A DNA stretch of 64,000 bases from Fodinibius sp. Rm-B-1B1-1 (GTDB lineage Bacteria > Bacteroidota > Rhodothermia > Balneolales > Balneolaceae): contig NZ_JBCFYD010000001.1 in NCBI RefSeq assembly GCF_038594945.1, positions 248,001 through 312,000 of the forward strand. Direction: 5' to 3'. The notes under the pieces are model-generated. The model saw only the letters and a program-made list of their open reading frames with translations. It searched no databases and had not been told where the DNA came from. This document shows positions 1-7,535 of the stretch, one piece after another; positions within the stretch are counted from its first letter, which is position 1, and every line of letters begins with the position of its first letter. The position numbers were made by a program, and so were the translations under genes.

Positions 1-605
1 TAAAAAAATCTTTTGGTCCGAAGATAATTTTCTCAAATGTAACGTTCGACCATCAATCTAAGCCACTTGGCATTTCGGGTTCGAACGGTTCAGGCAAATC
101 AACTTTTTTAAAGTGCCTTTCTGGACTCCTTGCTCCCAGCCGGGGCATGATACAGTGGAAATATAACGGAAGCCCGCTCAAGTCGACAGTACTTAAACAG
201 AAGCTGGGATATGCTGCGCCCTATATTAATCTTTATAATGAACTAAGCTGCGCAGAGAATCTTCACTTTATTGCAAAAATGCGCCACCAAAATGATATAA
301 AATCTTCTATCGATTTATGGATTTCCAAAGTGGGATTAGATGCTGTAAGCGACCAACCATTTGGAAAACTATCTACCGGGCAGCAACAGCGATTGCGACT
401 GGCCTCGTCCCTCTTTTATGATCCAGATATTCTCCTTTTGGATGAACCGGGATCAAACCTGGATGCATCGGGACGTCATTTGATCCAAGAAATTGCTGAA
501 GCATACGACACGCCAGAGAAACTGCTTATCATTGCTTCCAATAATCCTGATGAGCTCGACCTTTGCGAACGCCAATTTTCAATTGCAGAAGAAACATTCG
601 TCTGA
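1..605 (+). CDS. ABC transporter ATP-binding protein, 5' partial
   Basis: The reading frame is open from the left edge, so the N-terminus lies outside the window; about 200 codons are present, close to the full length of small (about 205 aa) ABC ATPases such as CcmA. Seen: Walker A GSNGSGKST at nt 78-104, signature LSTGQQQRLRLASS, Walker B ILLLDEP followed by a D-loop-like SNLDASG. The protein would power transport by a partner permease encoded upstream. The small size and lack of a C-terminal extension resemble the haem exporter CcmA, but family membership is inference; the next gene is on the opposite strand and gives no help. Confidence 0.85.
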   Translation, partial: KKSFGPKIIFSNVTFDHQSKPLGISGSNGSGKSTFLKCLSGLLAPSRGMIQWKYNGSPLKSTVLKQKLGYAAPYINLYNELSCAENLHFIAKMRHQNDIKSSIDLWISKVGLDAVSDQPFGKLSTGQQQRLRLASSLFYDPDILLLDEPGSNLDASGRHLIQEIAEAYDTPEKLLIIASNNPDELDLCERQFSIAEETFV

Positions 606-614
606 ATCCGCTTT

Positions 615-794
615 TTACTTTTCTAAATCAACCTGACATGTTTCTCCTTGGCAACACTCCTGTACGTTGATACCACAATTTGCACACTGTCCATGCCCGT
701 GAACCCACACCAACGGTGCCTCTACGCCACAATAGGTACAACGTCGTTTGTCTTGAGATTTATCTTCTGCCATTAATTGAATCTCATCAGCCAT
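615..794 (-). CDS. small zinc-ribbon protein (59 aa)
   Basis: A 59-codon frame on the minus strand begins ATG GCT GAT and ends TAA. It has seven cysteines: CTYC (residues 19-22), CANC (37-40), then CC (47-48) and C53, a two-knuckle zinc-ribbon pattern. The start lies 5 nt after the stop of the MBL-fold hydrolase gene, so the two are very probably cotranscribed. A second in-frame ATG (residue 8) is a possible start. Function is unknown; metal binding is inferred from the cysteine spacing. The gene is short enough to be missed by length-filtered callers. Confidence 0.72.
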   Translation of the reverse strand: MADEIQLMAEDKSQDKRRCTYCGVEAPLVWVHGHGQCANCGINVQECCQGETCQVDLEK

Positions 795-799
795 AACTA

Positions 800-1693
800 C
801 TATTCCATCAATTCTTCGTAGGCTACGCCCAAATTATCCGAAAGTGTCCAAAAGTCAGCATATAAAAAATGCTCAAAATCCGGAAGTTCCTTCATATCCG
901 TAATTTCTTCTTTACTTTTCCCCTTATCAATACCATTCTGGGCATGCTCTAACACCGCTGATAAGTAATTTTTCATCACCCCAAGGTCTTTCGCTTCTCC
1001 GGTAATACCGTACTCCGGCTTCGCGTGCCCAAAAATATAGATTGCATCAGCAGGATATTTATCCGCCACCGTTGAAAGAATGTTGATCCAATTTTGCATC
1101 GAAGCACCCGAAGGACGATCTGTATAGGGATTCATCCGATTAAACACCAGGTCTCCCATATGAACGACATTGGCTTTCTCAAAATAGATAACCGAATCTC
1201 CGCTGGTATGTCCGGCCCCGTAATATTTAGCATGCACAGTTTCATCCCCCAGATCCATTCGCCAACTTTTAGTATACGTAGTTGTTGGGTAGGCCGTATT
1301 ACCCTCCCCATCACTCTCCTTATTCGCTTTTTTCATCAGCGACGGAACATTTTCATGCCCCACCATCTTTTCAGCTACTCCTTTAAAAGTTGGATTTCCG
1401 CCTGTGTGATCGCCGTGGTGATGGGTATTGATAAGCAGATCCAATGGCTGATCTGTTTTATCGCGTAAACTGTTCAGACAATGCTGAGCCGTTTCGGGAT
1501 ATTGCGAATCGATGACGGCCAAGGCATCATCAGAGGCCAACCAGCCAATGGTTCCTCCACGCTCAGTAAAATACCCCACATTGCGACGAAGACTCGTGAA
1601 ACTGGGCTGGCTATTTGCAAATAATGATTTAAATGGAAGGGCAGTACCAGCTGCCAATAATGAGGAGCGCAGTAAAAATTGACGTCGATCCAT
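800..1693 (-). CDS. Tat-exported MBL-fold metallohydrolase
   Basis: 297 aa. The N-terminus DRRQFLLRSSLLAAG is a twin-arginine signal followed by a hydrophobic stretch, so the folded protein is probably exported to the periplasm with its metal bound. The metal motif HHHGDH is at residues 91-96, with later ligands in GHTSGD (about 162) and GHAKPEYG. It therefore belongs to the metallo-beta-lactamase superfamily and is expected to bind two metal ions; the substrate cannot be told. It resembles the periplasmic class B-like hydrolases in general fold, but nothing shows beta-lactamase activity. The 59-aa zinc-ribbon gene follows directly. Confidence 0.88.
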   Translation of the reverse strand: MDRRQFLLRSSLLAAGTALPFKSLFANSQPSFTSLRRNVGYFTERGGTIGWLASDDALAVIDSQYPETAQHCLNSLRDKTDQPLDLLINTHHHGDHTGGNPTFKGVAEKMVGHENVPSLMKKANKESDGEGNTAYPTTTYTKSWRMDLGDETVHAKYYGAGHTSGDSVIYFEKANVVHMGDLVFNRMNPYTDRPSGASMQNWINILSTVADKYPADAIYIFGHAKPEYGITGEAKDLGVMKNYLSAVLEHAQNGIDKGKSKEEITDMKELPDFEHFLYADFWTLSDNLGVAYEELME

Positions 1694-1757
1694 AATTAAA
1701 CGGAGTTTATTAAAAGTAAAAGGTACAGTAATAAACCTAATCGCTACTAAATCATTC

Positions 1758-2129
1758 CTAAACAGTCATATCATCTCTAATCAACAGTAGTATAGCCGCA
1801 TGAGGACAGATCAGGTACTTTTCATTTTCAAACTCAATTTCATGGGTTTGATCCTTAATAAAAATCGCCAGATCCCCTTCCTGAGCCTGCATCCCAATAT
1901 ATTTCGTCTCGCTTGTTTCTTTCCACGCTTCATCTACCTCATTGGATGGAATAGGATAGCCCGGACCTGTTTTTACCACATACCCACTATGAATTTCTTC
2001 TTTTTCCTTAACGGTAGCAGGTAATACCAATCCACTTTTCGTGCGCGTTTCCATATCACGCGGTTTTATAAGTACTCGATCGCCAACGACTATAAATTTT
2101 TCTACTGAATTCAGATATTCTTGAATCAT
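1758..2129 (-). CDS. GroES-like co-chaperonin family protein (long form)
   Basis: 123 aa, longer than the roughly 95-aa canonical GroES. The GroES fold is recognisable: GDRVLIKP near the N-terminus, a mobile-loop-like segment with GLVLP, then SGYVVKTGPG, GDLAIFIKD and a C-terminal EKYLICPHAAILLLI. An extra segment of about 25 residues (YPIPSNEVDEAWKETSE and neighbours) sits in the middle. No groEL is nearby, unlike the normal groES-groEL operon. It is likely a paralogue that works with, or instead of, the main GroES; that role is inference. It is transcribed alone, divergently from the SDR gene. Confidence 0.78.
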   Translation of the reverse strand: MIQEYLNSVEKFIVVGDRVLIKPRDMETRTKSGLVLPATVKEKEEIHSGYVVKTGPGYPIPSNEVDEAWKETSETKYIGMQAQEGDLAIFIKDQTHEIEFENEKYLICPHAAILLLIRDDMTV

Positions 2130-2231
2130 CGTATAAATTTAATATTCGAATATTCTTTTGTTAAACGCCTAAAGTTAACGTCTTTGTGTAACAATCTGAA
2201 TAAAAGATTCACTCCATAAATTTATTTTACC

Positions 2232-3083
2232 ATGGATTTAAATAACAAACTTTGTGTAGTTACGGGAGCTAACTCGGGCATTGGTAAAGAAACGGTTCGT
2301 AGCTTTGCAGCTGATGGAGCTTACATAATTATGGTATGCCGAAATGAGAAACGTGCCCAGCAAGCACGTCAGGATATCATTGAAGATACCGGGAATACCG
2401 GTATAGAAATTGTGCTGGCTGACCTTGCCATTCAACACGATGTTCGATTAGCCGCCCAACAAATTACCAACCAATTTGACCAAATTAATATCTTGGTTAA
2501 TAATGCCGGGCTTATAGCTGACAAACGCGAAGAAACCGTTGATGGAATCGAAAAGACACTGGCTGTTAATCACCTGGCACCTTTTCTACTTACCAATTTA
2601 CTTTGGGATCATCTTCAAAAAGCCAATGAAACGCGTGTGATCAATGTTTCCTCAGAAGTACATCGAATAGGGGCTAAATGTTTTGATATTAATGATCTTC
2701 AGCTTACGGAAAACTATTCGCCCATGAATGCCTATGGCGTTTCGAAGTTATGCAATATCATGTTTACGCACGAATTAGCCAAGCGAAGCAAAGATAATAC
2801 TATCGCAGCATATAGCCTACATCCCGGCGTAGTGCGCACCCAACTGGCCGAGGAGGCCGGATGGGCCATGAAACTTTTCTACTGGATTGGAAAACCCTTT
2901 ATGCGTTCACCGAAATCCGGGGCCGAAACTACGATCTATTTAGCCACTTCAAACGACCTTTCCTCTAAAAATGGGAAGTATTTCAAAAACAAAAAGGTTA
3001 CTAAACCTTCAGCTATAGCTTATGACAATGAAATTACAGCTCAACTTTGGGATCGCAGCGAGAAATTGACGGGATTATCCTAA
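2232..3083 (+). CDS. SDR family NAD(P)-dependent oxidoreductase (retinol dehydrogenase-like)
   Basis: 283 aa. Classical short-chain dehydrogenase motifs: cofactor loop TGANSGIG (residues 11-18), NNAG (90-93), catalytic Ser near 140 (NVSSEVHRIG) and YGVSK (Tyr168, Lys172). The C-terminal layout (HPGVVRTQL, then AETTIYLA) is typical of the retinol-dehydrogenase/WWOX-like branch. It should be a soluble oxidoreductase on a hydrophobic alcohol or ketone, but the substrate is unknown. Its last 9 nt overlap the 3' end of the convergent gene that ends at 3075. Confidence 0.9.
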   Translation: MDLNNKLCVVTGANSGIGKETVRSFAADGAYIIMVCRNEKRAQQARQDIIEDTGNTGIEIVLADLAIQHDVRLAAQQITNQFDQINILVNNAGLIADKREETVDGIEKTLAVNHLAPFLLTNLLWDHLQKANETRVINVSSEVHRIGAKCFDINDLQLTENYSPMNAYGVSKLCNIMFTHELAKRSKDNTIAAYSLHPGVVRTQLAEEAGWAMKLFYWIGKPFMRSPKSGAETTIYLATSNDLSSKNGKYFKNKKVTKPSAIAYDNEITAQLWDRSEKLTGLS

Positions 3084-3581
3084 TACAAAAAATCGTTTCA
3101 TTCGAATTTTCCGGGACCGCCAAATTAATTTTCCGACTACTTCGGCTGAGATATCCTGCTCATAAAAATCTTCCTTGGGATCTTCCGCCGGAATCTTTTG
3201 TTTAGCTTCATCCAAATGCAAGTTATCTAAAAACAGCTTAAGCTGCTTGCGATTGTAGTGCGAATACCGACTTTCCAGTGCCTGGAATATTTCTGGCCAA
3301 AGCTCTGGGTGGGCCGACCATTCGATACCTAAACCCACGGCATTCTCAGGCGCATTTTCGCCCAGACAGATATTTAACCGTTCTTTAATATCTGCAGGTA
3401 CGGGCTCATGACGCAGCAGTTTAGGACCCAAATCCTCATCATTAGCTCTGGGAAAAAAACTCTTCCACATCTGGTTTGTATAAGGATGATGGTAATATAC
3501 CTCATACTTTTTGGAATCCTTCCGCAGCTGTTTCATCTCATCTATGAGGGCAATCTGCTTATCGTGATCAATGATATACAT
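3075..3581 (-). CDS. hypothetical protein (168 aa)
   Basis: No family recognised. The product is hydrophilic and rich in charged and aromatic residues (MWKSFFPR, IEWSAHPELWPEIF), with no signal peptide or membrane helix, and a basic C-terminus (WRSRKIRMKRFF). The frame is open over 168 codons from a clear ATG and is therefore probably real. The gene is monocistronic and converges on the SDR gene with a 9-nt tail overlap. Confidence 0.6.
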   Translation of the reverse strand: MYIIDHDKQIALIDEMKQLRKDSKKYEVYYHHPYTNQMWKSFFPRANDEDLGPKLLRHEPVPADIKERLNICLGENAPENAVGLGIEWSAHPELWPEIFQALESRYSHYNRKQLKLFLDNLHLDEAKQKIPAEDPKEDFYEQDISAEVVGKLIWRSRKIRMKRFFVLG

Positions 3582-3694
3582 ATTAACTTCTTTTTATTTA
3601 GGGTTTTATCCCCATGCCGAACGCTAAAACTCTGTTGCGAATAGTTACAGGTAATACATACAGATTTCCTGCCCATTTGTTCCCGCTCACAACA

Positions 3695-3859
3695 TCACAC
3701 CTTGGATCGGCGGCCGAAAATAAGTGAGATCACAAATAAGACAATGAAAACATAAAATAAAATTTCAGCAATACCTGCGGCCGTACCCGCAATACCTCCA
3801 AACCCAAAAACCGCTGCTATAATAGCAATAACTAAAAATGTAATACTCCACCGTAGCAT
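3695..3859 (-). CDS. YtjA/DUF1328-type small membrane protein (54 aa)
   Basis: 54 codons. The product starts [16 protein letters not shown], then a glycine/alanine-rich turn ([15 protein letters not shown]), then a second helix [15 protein letters not shown] and a short basic tail GRRSKV. This is the classic two-helix UPF0391/DUF1328 (YtjA) layout. The Shine-Dalgarno AAGGAGGG six bases before the ATG is the strongest in the window. Members are often stress-induced, but the molecular role is unknown. A near-palindrome lies about 44 nt upstream of the start. Confidence 0.88.
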   Translation of the reverse strand: MLRWSITFLVIAIIAAVFGFGGIAGTAAGIAEILFYVFIVLFVISLIFGRRSKV

Positions 3860-3902
3860 AACTCCCTCCTTTATTCCGTTCTAATTGACCTACACTTTTA
3901 AG

Positions 3903-3924
3903 TCGTGCCATTAAAAATGCACGA
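3903..3924. promoter_or_regulatory. palindrome upstream of the ytjA-type gene
   Basis: TCGTG-C-CATT-AAA-AATG-CACGA: two nested arms (TCGTG/CACGA and CATT/AATG) with a single unpaired C. The element lies about 44-65 bp upstream of the ATG of the small membrane protein gene, at promoter distance. It is a candidate operator; the regulator is unknown. Confidence 0.35.
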
Positions 3925-4066
3925 TTAACTTATTAGTTTTAGCACGTTATAGGATCTTTTGTTCCTTGCGATTACTTTAACAGTTAAGATAGCATTGTAC
4001 TAATTGCTATGTATAACTGATAATTCATTCTGCTATTAAAGCTAATCACATCATTAGAGCACTATT

Positions 4067-4882
4067 ATGAGAAGATTCTATGTTACCCAACCTTCCTTTT
4101 TGCGGATTACTTTTCTCTCAATCTGTGCAGTTTTGCCTTCACTTTCTGCATCCACTATACAAGCCCAAGACCTATCAGACCGTGGCAAACAATTTTATGA
4201 ACAGCGCCATGCCGAGGCTGATTCATTTCGAGCCAACCCTACAAATATTAATCAAGCAATCGAGATTTTTGAAGAATCGTTACAACAGAATATAAAACCT
4301 GAACAATCAGCCACGTACCTTCTTCGCTCCTACTACTTTAAAGGTATGTATACCGGGCTTACTGAAGATCAAAAGAAAGAAGTTTATCAAAAGGGAAAAG
4401 ACTTCGGAGAACAAATGATAGAACAGTTTCCCAATTCCGTCCCCATAAAATTCTGGTATGCTGCTAACCTCGGACGCTGGGCCGATGTCCATGGCTTCGT
4501 AAAAGCTGCTACAAGCGGGATATCCCAAAAGCTACGGCGTATTTGTGAAGACATCATCAAAAATGATCCCCAGTATCAAGGGGGCGGCGGGTATCGTATT
4601 CTTGCCCAAGTGCATTTCTACTCTCCCCATATCCCAATCGTTATGGGATGGCCCTCTAAAGAAAAAGCACTCGAACTCGTTGAAAGAGCATTGGCCGTGG
4701 ATTCAAACCACCCAAGCAATCGCATCCTTTACGCTCAAATTTTATTGGAATTAGATAATCGAGAAGAGGCTCGCAAACAACTTCAGCAATTACAACAAAT
4801 GCGTCCGCGTCCATCACATACTGTTGAAGATTATTACGTACAACACCGCAGCCGCGAGCTCTTAGAGAAGCATTTTAATTAA
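4067..4882 (+). CDS. exported TPR-like / TRAP-T-type protein
   Basis: 271 aa with a signal peptide ending at about ASTIQAQ (residues 1-34). The rest is helical and TPR-like: AIEIFEESLQQNIKPEQ, KALELVERALAVDSNHP and AQILLELDNREEARKQL are recognisable helix pairs. The segments YAANLGRWAD and GGGGYRILAQVHFY recall the TatT/TRAP-T family of periplasmic TPR proteins; that assignment is tentative. It is probably a periplasmic binding or scaffold protein. Its last 8 nt overlap the convergent gene at 4875-5222. Confidence 0.65.
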   Translation: MRRFYVTQPSFLRITFLSICAVLPSLSASTIQAQDLSDRGKQFYEQRHAEADSFRANPTNINQAIEIFEESLQQNIKPEQSATYLLRSYYFKGMYTGLTEDQKKEVYQKGKDFGEQMIEQFPNSVPIKFWYAANLGRWADVHGFVKAATSGISQKLRRICEDIIKNDPQYQGGGGYRILAQVHFYSPHIPIVMGWPSKEKALELVERALAVDSNHPSNRILYAQILLELDNREEARKQLQQLQQMRPRPSHTVEDYYVQHRSRELLEKHFN

Positions 4883-5222
4883 ACAGTTTAAATATGAAAC
4901 GAATCATTTCTTTAGGCAACTGTTCCTCGGTAATTCTGCCATTAATTTCTTCATCAGCAATCGTAATTGCTCCATTATAAGACAAAGCAACTTCATCATT
5001 ATGGTCATCCGGATTTATCACCGTCAATCTAACCTCACTTTCGCCATGGTTTTGGACTTCTATTGATGAAACCGAAACCGAGAAATCAAGCATGGGATCT
5101 TTAAATCCACCACCAGTATCAATAGCCGAAAACTCTAAGAAAATAGGTTGTCGATCTTCTACGGCAATATCCTGACCATCAATTTGTAGATCTTCGAGTA
5201 GTGCCTGCGTTTGTATTTTCAT
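4875..5222 (-). CDS. hypothetical protein (115 aa)
   Basis: No family recognised. The protein is acidic and lacks a signal or membrane helix. It has alternating beta-like stretches (SVSVSSIEVQ, EVRLTVINPDD, ALSYNGAITIAD) and a short helical C-terminus (LPKEMIRFIFKLF). Expression is plausible because the frame is intact with an ATG start, but no function can be given. It is convergent with the TPR gene, with an 8-nt overlap. Confidence 0.55.
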   Translation of the reverse strand: MKIQTQALLEDLQIDGQDIAVEDRQPIFLEFSAIDTGGGFKDPMLDFSVSVSSIEVQNHGESEVRLTVINPDDHNDEVALSYNGAITIADEEINGRITEEQLPKEMIRFIFKLFN

Positions 5223-5288
5223 TTCTTCATCGTCTTATGTTACTTTTTGGATGTCCAATGATAGGTAAGTTCACGATCTATAGAAAAC

Positions 5289-5447
5289 ATGGATAAAAAA
5301 GAATGTCCCGGCTGTGCAGTAGAGATTGATGCGGATGCAGAAGTATGTCCTATCTGCGGGTATGAGTTTCCAAGCCAGCCATTAAGCCTTCAAATTGTGG
5401 CCTGGGTGATGATCATATTGTTGCTACTATATTGGGTGGTGTTTTGA
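5289..5447 (+). CDS. zinc-ribbon plus membrane-anchor miniprotein (52 aa)
   Basis: ATG at 5289, stop TGA at 5445. The product begins MDKKECPGC and continues to CPICGYEFP, a CxxC...CxxC zinc ribbon of the zinc_ribbon_2 kind (residues 6-23). One hydrophobic helix follows (about residues 33-52), ending at the C-terminus in WVVF. Such tail-anchored zinc ribbons are common but uncharacterised in this phylum. The gene stands alone between the minus-strand 115-aa gene and the tRNA-Pro terminator. The Shine-Dalgarno is weak. Confidence 0.7.
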   Translation: MDKKECPGCAVEIDADAEVCPICGYEFPSQPLSLQIVAWVMIILLLLYWVVF

Positions 5448-5493
5448 ATAACAATGCAATAACAGTCAGTACGTTTTTGCATTATCTCTAAAA

Positions 5494-5539
5494 CAAAAAA
5501 GGCCTTTCAACAGCTCATGAAAGCTACCAAAAGACCTTA
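5494..5539 (-). terminator. intrinsic terminator of tRNA-Pro
   Basis: Read on the minus strand, AAGGTCTTTTGGTAGCT pairs over 17 positions (with several G-U pairs) with AGCTGTTGAAAGGCCTT across a 6-nt loop, followed by a T run. It lies immediately 3' of tRNA-Pro. Confidence 0.85.
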
Positions 5540-5543
5540 ATAG

Positions 5544-5617
5544 TCGGGACGACTGGATTTGAACCAGCGACCTCACGACCCCCAGTCGTGCGCTCTACCT
5601 GGCTGAGCCACGTCCCG
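5544..5617 (-). tRNA. tRNA-Pro (GGG)
   Basis: 74 nt on the minus strand. The acceptor stem CGGGACG pairs with CGTCCCG, with discriminator A. The D arm contains GGCTCAGCCAGGTAGAGC and the T arm GGTTCAAATCC. The anticodon stem CACGA/TCGTG encloses loop CTGGGGG with anticodon GGG. The 3' CCA is not encoded (CTA follows). A TATCTTTG promoter box lies 12 nt upstream and a strong terminator follows. Confidence 0.97.
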
Positions 5618-5628
5618 ATTAAGACTCA

Positions 5629-5659
5629 CAAAGATAGGGTTATCAGTTCCAAAACTCAA
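5629..5659 (-). promoter_or_regulatory. Bacteroidota-type promoter of tRNA-Pro
   Basis: On the minus strand TTG, then 20 nt, then TATCTTTG (5636 to 5629), matching the -33 TTG / -7 TAnnTTTG pattern of the Bacteroidota primary sigma factor. The box ends 12 nt before the mature tRNA 5' end, giving a leader of only a few bases. Confidence 0.6.
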
Positions 5660-5674
5660 TAAAATTATACTTGA

Positions 5675-7078
5675 TTATTCTACCCTTATTTCTGCGGTAT
5701 CAGCTATTACACGACCACCATGCACATATTTATCATGTGAATTAGCATTTAGTGTAACCCGCAAAGAGTGAGAACCTCGGGAAAGATCTGAAATATGATA
5801 CCAACGACTATAAATACGTGCTCGTTTTTCTCCATCAACGTATAAATGGGCATGCCCTTCGCCCGGCACATGAGCCGTCCCAAACTTCTCGGGGGCAAAA
5901 GAAAACGCTTGGGTATCGAGTCTGAGATTCCAACCCGACAGGCTGTCTTTCTCAACATGAATATCAATCGCAGGAACTTGGGATGAATCCGCAATCATAA
6001 CCTGCCCGGAATGCATACCCTGATCAGCAGAAAACTCGTCATATTGATGCCATGCACTATACGTATAAGCTGAAATCAGAATGGCAAGAATAACCAGAAA
6101 ATTAACAGCTCCAAATGCCATTCGAAGTCCCAACCGCTTATGGAAAGTAATAGGTGCTTTATAAATTTTTCCTGGTCCCTCTAACAAAAAGACAATCAGC
6201 GCGCCGTGAATAAGCGTATGCCCAATCACTTCCAGTTTTCCAAACACCATCGTTGTGGTAAAAAATACGAGTGTTATTACCAGGGCTAATGGACGTTGTA
6301 GCAGGCAAATGATCAGCAGATAACCCAGCGCAAACTCAACAAATGCGGCTCCTATAAGGAAAAAACCCAAATCAAAACCCATCGTCAATTGTGGATTTTG
6401 CTGCAAGACATACAACCCCCACTGCGGATAAATAATTTTTTCCAAAGCTACCCAACATAGCGAAAACCCAACCGTCAAATATAATGCCGGCAATCCTGTT
6501 CCCCGAATACCTTTATCAGCACTGTTAGCCACGATCAGGTAATAGCCCGCTCCGGCATACATTGGGTAATCCAGCATATGAAAAATGCCGAACTCATAAA
6601 TCCCAATACCATACAGTACAATTAATCCCAGTCCGGCCAGTGGCACCGTTTTTCGGAAAAGTAACAGCAATGCTAACAAAAACTGAAACCAGCCAATCCA
6701 TGCTGAAGAAATATTCAGTTCCGGCACCAGCATCGCATCAGCCTGCCAAGAGAGTAGTAATACTGCGCCAGCGGTAACCCGAATGATCGTAAGGCTATGT
6801 TCACTTTGAGCGCTCAACCACTCATCAACTTTCCGGAACCATACCGTTTCCTTTAGCTGGCGATCGAAATACACCAGCAACGAAATGACTATCATACTCA
6901 ATACAAGGAGTGAAATAAAGGTGGCATCAACTGCCTGATCCAACGTTAATGGCTTATCAGAAAAACTGAAATTGCTAAACCATTTTACATGTGCCCATGC
7001 TGTAGCTTGCTGAAAGAAAAGGAGTCCTATTAATGCTACTATGAACTTATAAACATCGACTCTCTGTAAAAAACGCAT
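5675..7078 (-). CDS. polytopic membrane protein with C-terminal extracytoplasmic domain
   Basis: 467 aa from the ATG at 7078; a TTG two codons further upstream is a less likely start. The first about 330 residues hold roughly nine to ten hydrophobic helices of DoxX-like character (YPMYAGAGYYLIVAN, FDLGFFLIGAAFVEFALGY). The last about 120 form an extracytoplasmic beta domain containing GEGHAHLYVDGEKRARIY and SRWYHI, a motif seen in several metal- or redox-associated exported proteins. Function is unknown. It lies 46 nt downstream of mce and may be the last gene of the purF-engB-serA-mce transcript. Confidence 0.7.
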   Translation of the reverse strand: MRFLQRVDVYKFIVALIGLLFFQQATAWAHVKWFSNFSFSDKPLTLDQAVDATFISLLVLSMIVISLLVYFDRQLKETVWFRKVDEWLSAQSEHSLTIIRVTAGAVLLLSWQADAMLVPELNISSAWIGWFQFLLALLLLFRKTVPLAGLGLIVLYGIGIYEFGIFHMLDYPMYAGAGYYLIVANSADKGIRGTGLPALYLTVGFSLCWVALEKIIYPQWGLYVLQQNPQLTMGFDLGFFLIGAAFVEFALGYLLIICLLQRPLALVITLVFFTTTMVFGKLEVIGHTLIHGALIVFLLEGPGKIYKAPITFHKRLGLRMAFGAVNFLVILAILISAYTYSAWHQYDEFSADQGMHSGQVMIADSSQVPAIDIHVEKDSLSGWNLRLDTQAFSFAPEKFGTAHVPGEGHAHLYVDGEKRARIYSRWYHISDLSRGSHSLRVTLNANSHDKYVHGGRVIADTAEIRVE

Positions 7079-7124
7079 AATCAATTATATCTTATCCCAG
7101 TCTAAATATTAAAGAATAAGTTTA

Positions 7125-7520
7125 TTATATCGACTGGCACAATTCAACCAATACCCCATTATTATCTTTGGGATGAACAAAAGCCACTAACTTATTATCG
7201 GCACCACGGCTGGGTTCGTCACTGAGTACCGTAAACCCTTCATTGCGAAGACGTTCCAGCTCAGCATTGATATCGTCCACCTCAAAAGCTACATGGTGCA
7301 TACCCTCACCTTGCTTGGCCACATACTTGGCAATGACCGAGTCTGGATCAGTCGCGCCCAACAGCTCCACTTTTGATTCTCCCGTCCGAAAAAAAGCTGT
7401 TTCCACCTTTTGATCTTCCACCACCTCACGCTTATAACATTCCCCATTCAGTAACTTTTGGTAGGTTTCTACCGCCTCTTCTAAATCGTCAACCGCTATG
7501 CCAATGTGATCAATGTGCAT
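7125..7520 (-). CDS. mce: methylmalonyl-CoA epimerase
   Basis: 131 aa VOC-fold enzyme. It begins MHIDHIGIAVDDLEEAV with the first metal His and continues with HHVAFEVDD and VELCQ, supplying the His/His/Glu metal set. It interconverts (2R)- and (2S)-methylmalonyl-CoA, linking propionyl-CoA carboxylation to methylmalonyl-CoA mutase and succinyl-CoA. Length is normal for the family. It begins 15 nt after serA, so it is cotranscribed with serA and engB. The mutase genes are not in the window. Confidence 0.9.
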   Translation of the reverse strand: MHIDHIGIAVDDLEEAVETYQKLLNGECYKREVVEDQKVETAFFRTGESKVELLGATDPDSVIAKYVAKQGEGMHHVAFEVDDINAELERLRNEGFTVLSDEPSRGADNKLVAFVHPKDNNGVLVELCQSI

Positions 7521-7535
7521 ATCAATACTCGCTTA

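Noticed and set aside
1094-1468. 124-codon frame antisense to the MBL hydrolase gene
   Set aside because: Shadow frame over the conserved metal-site codons of the sense gene.
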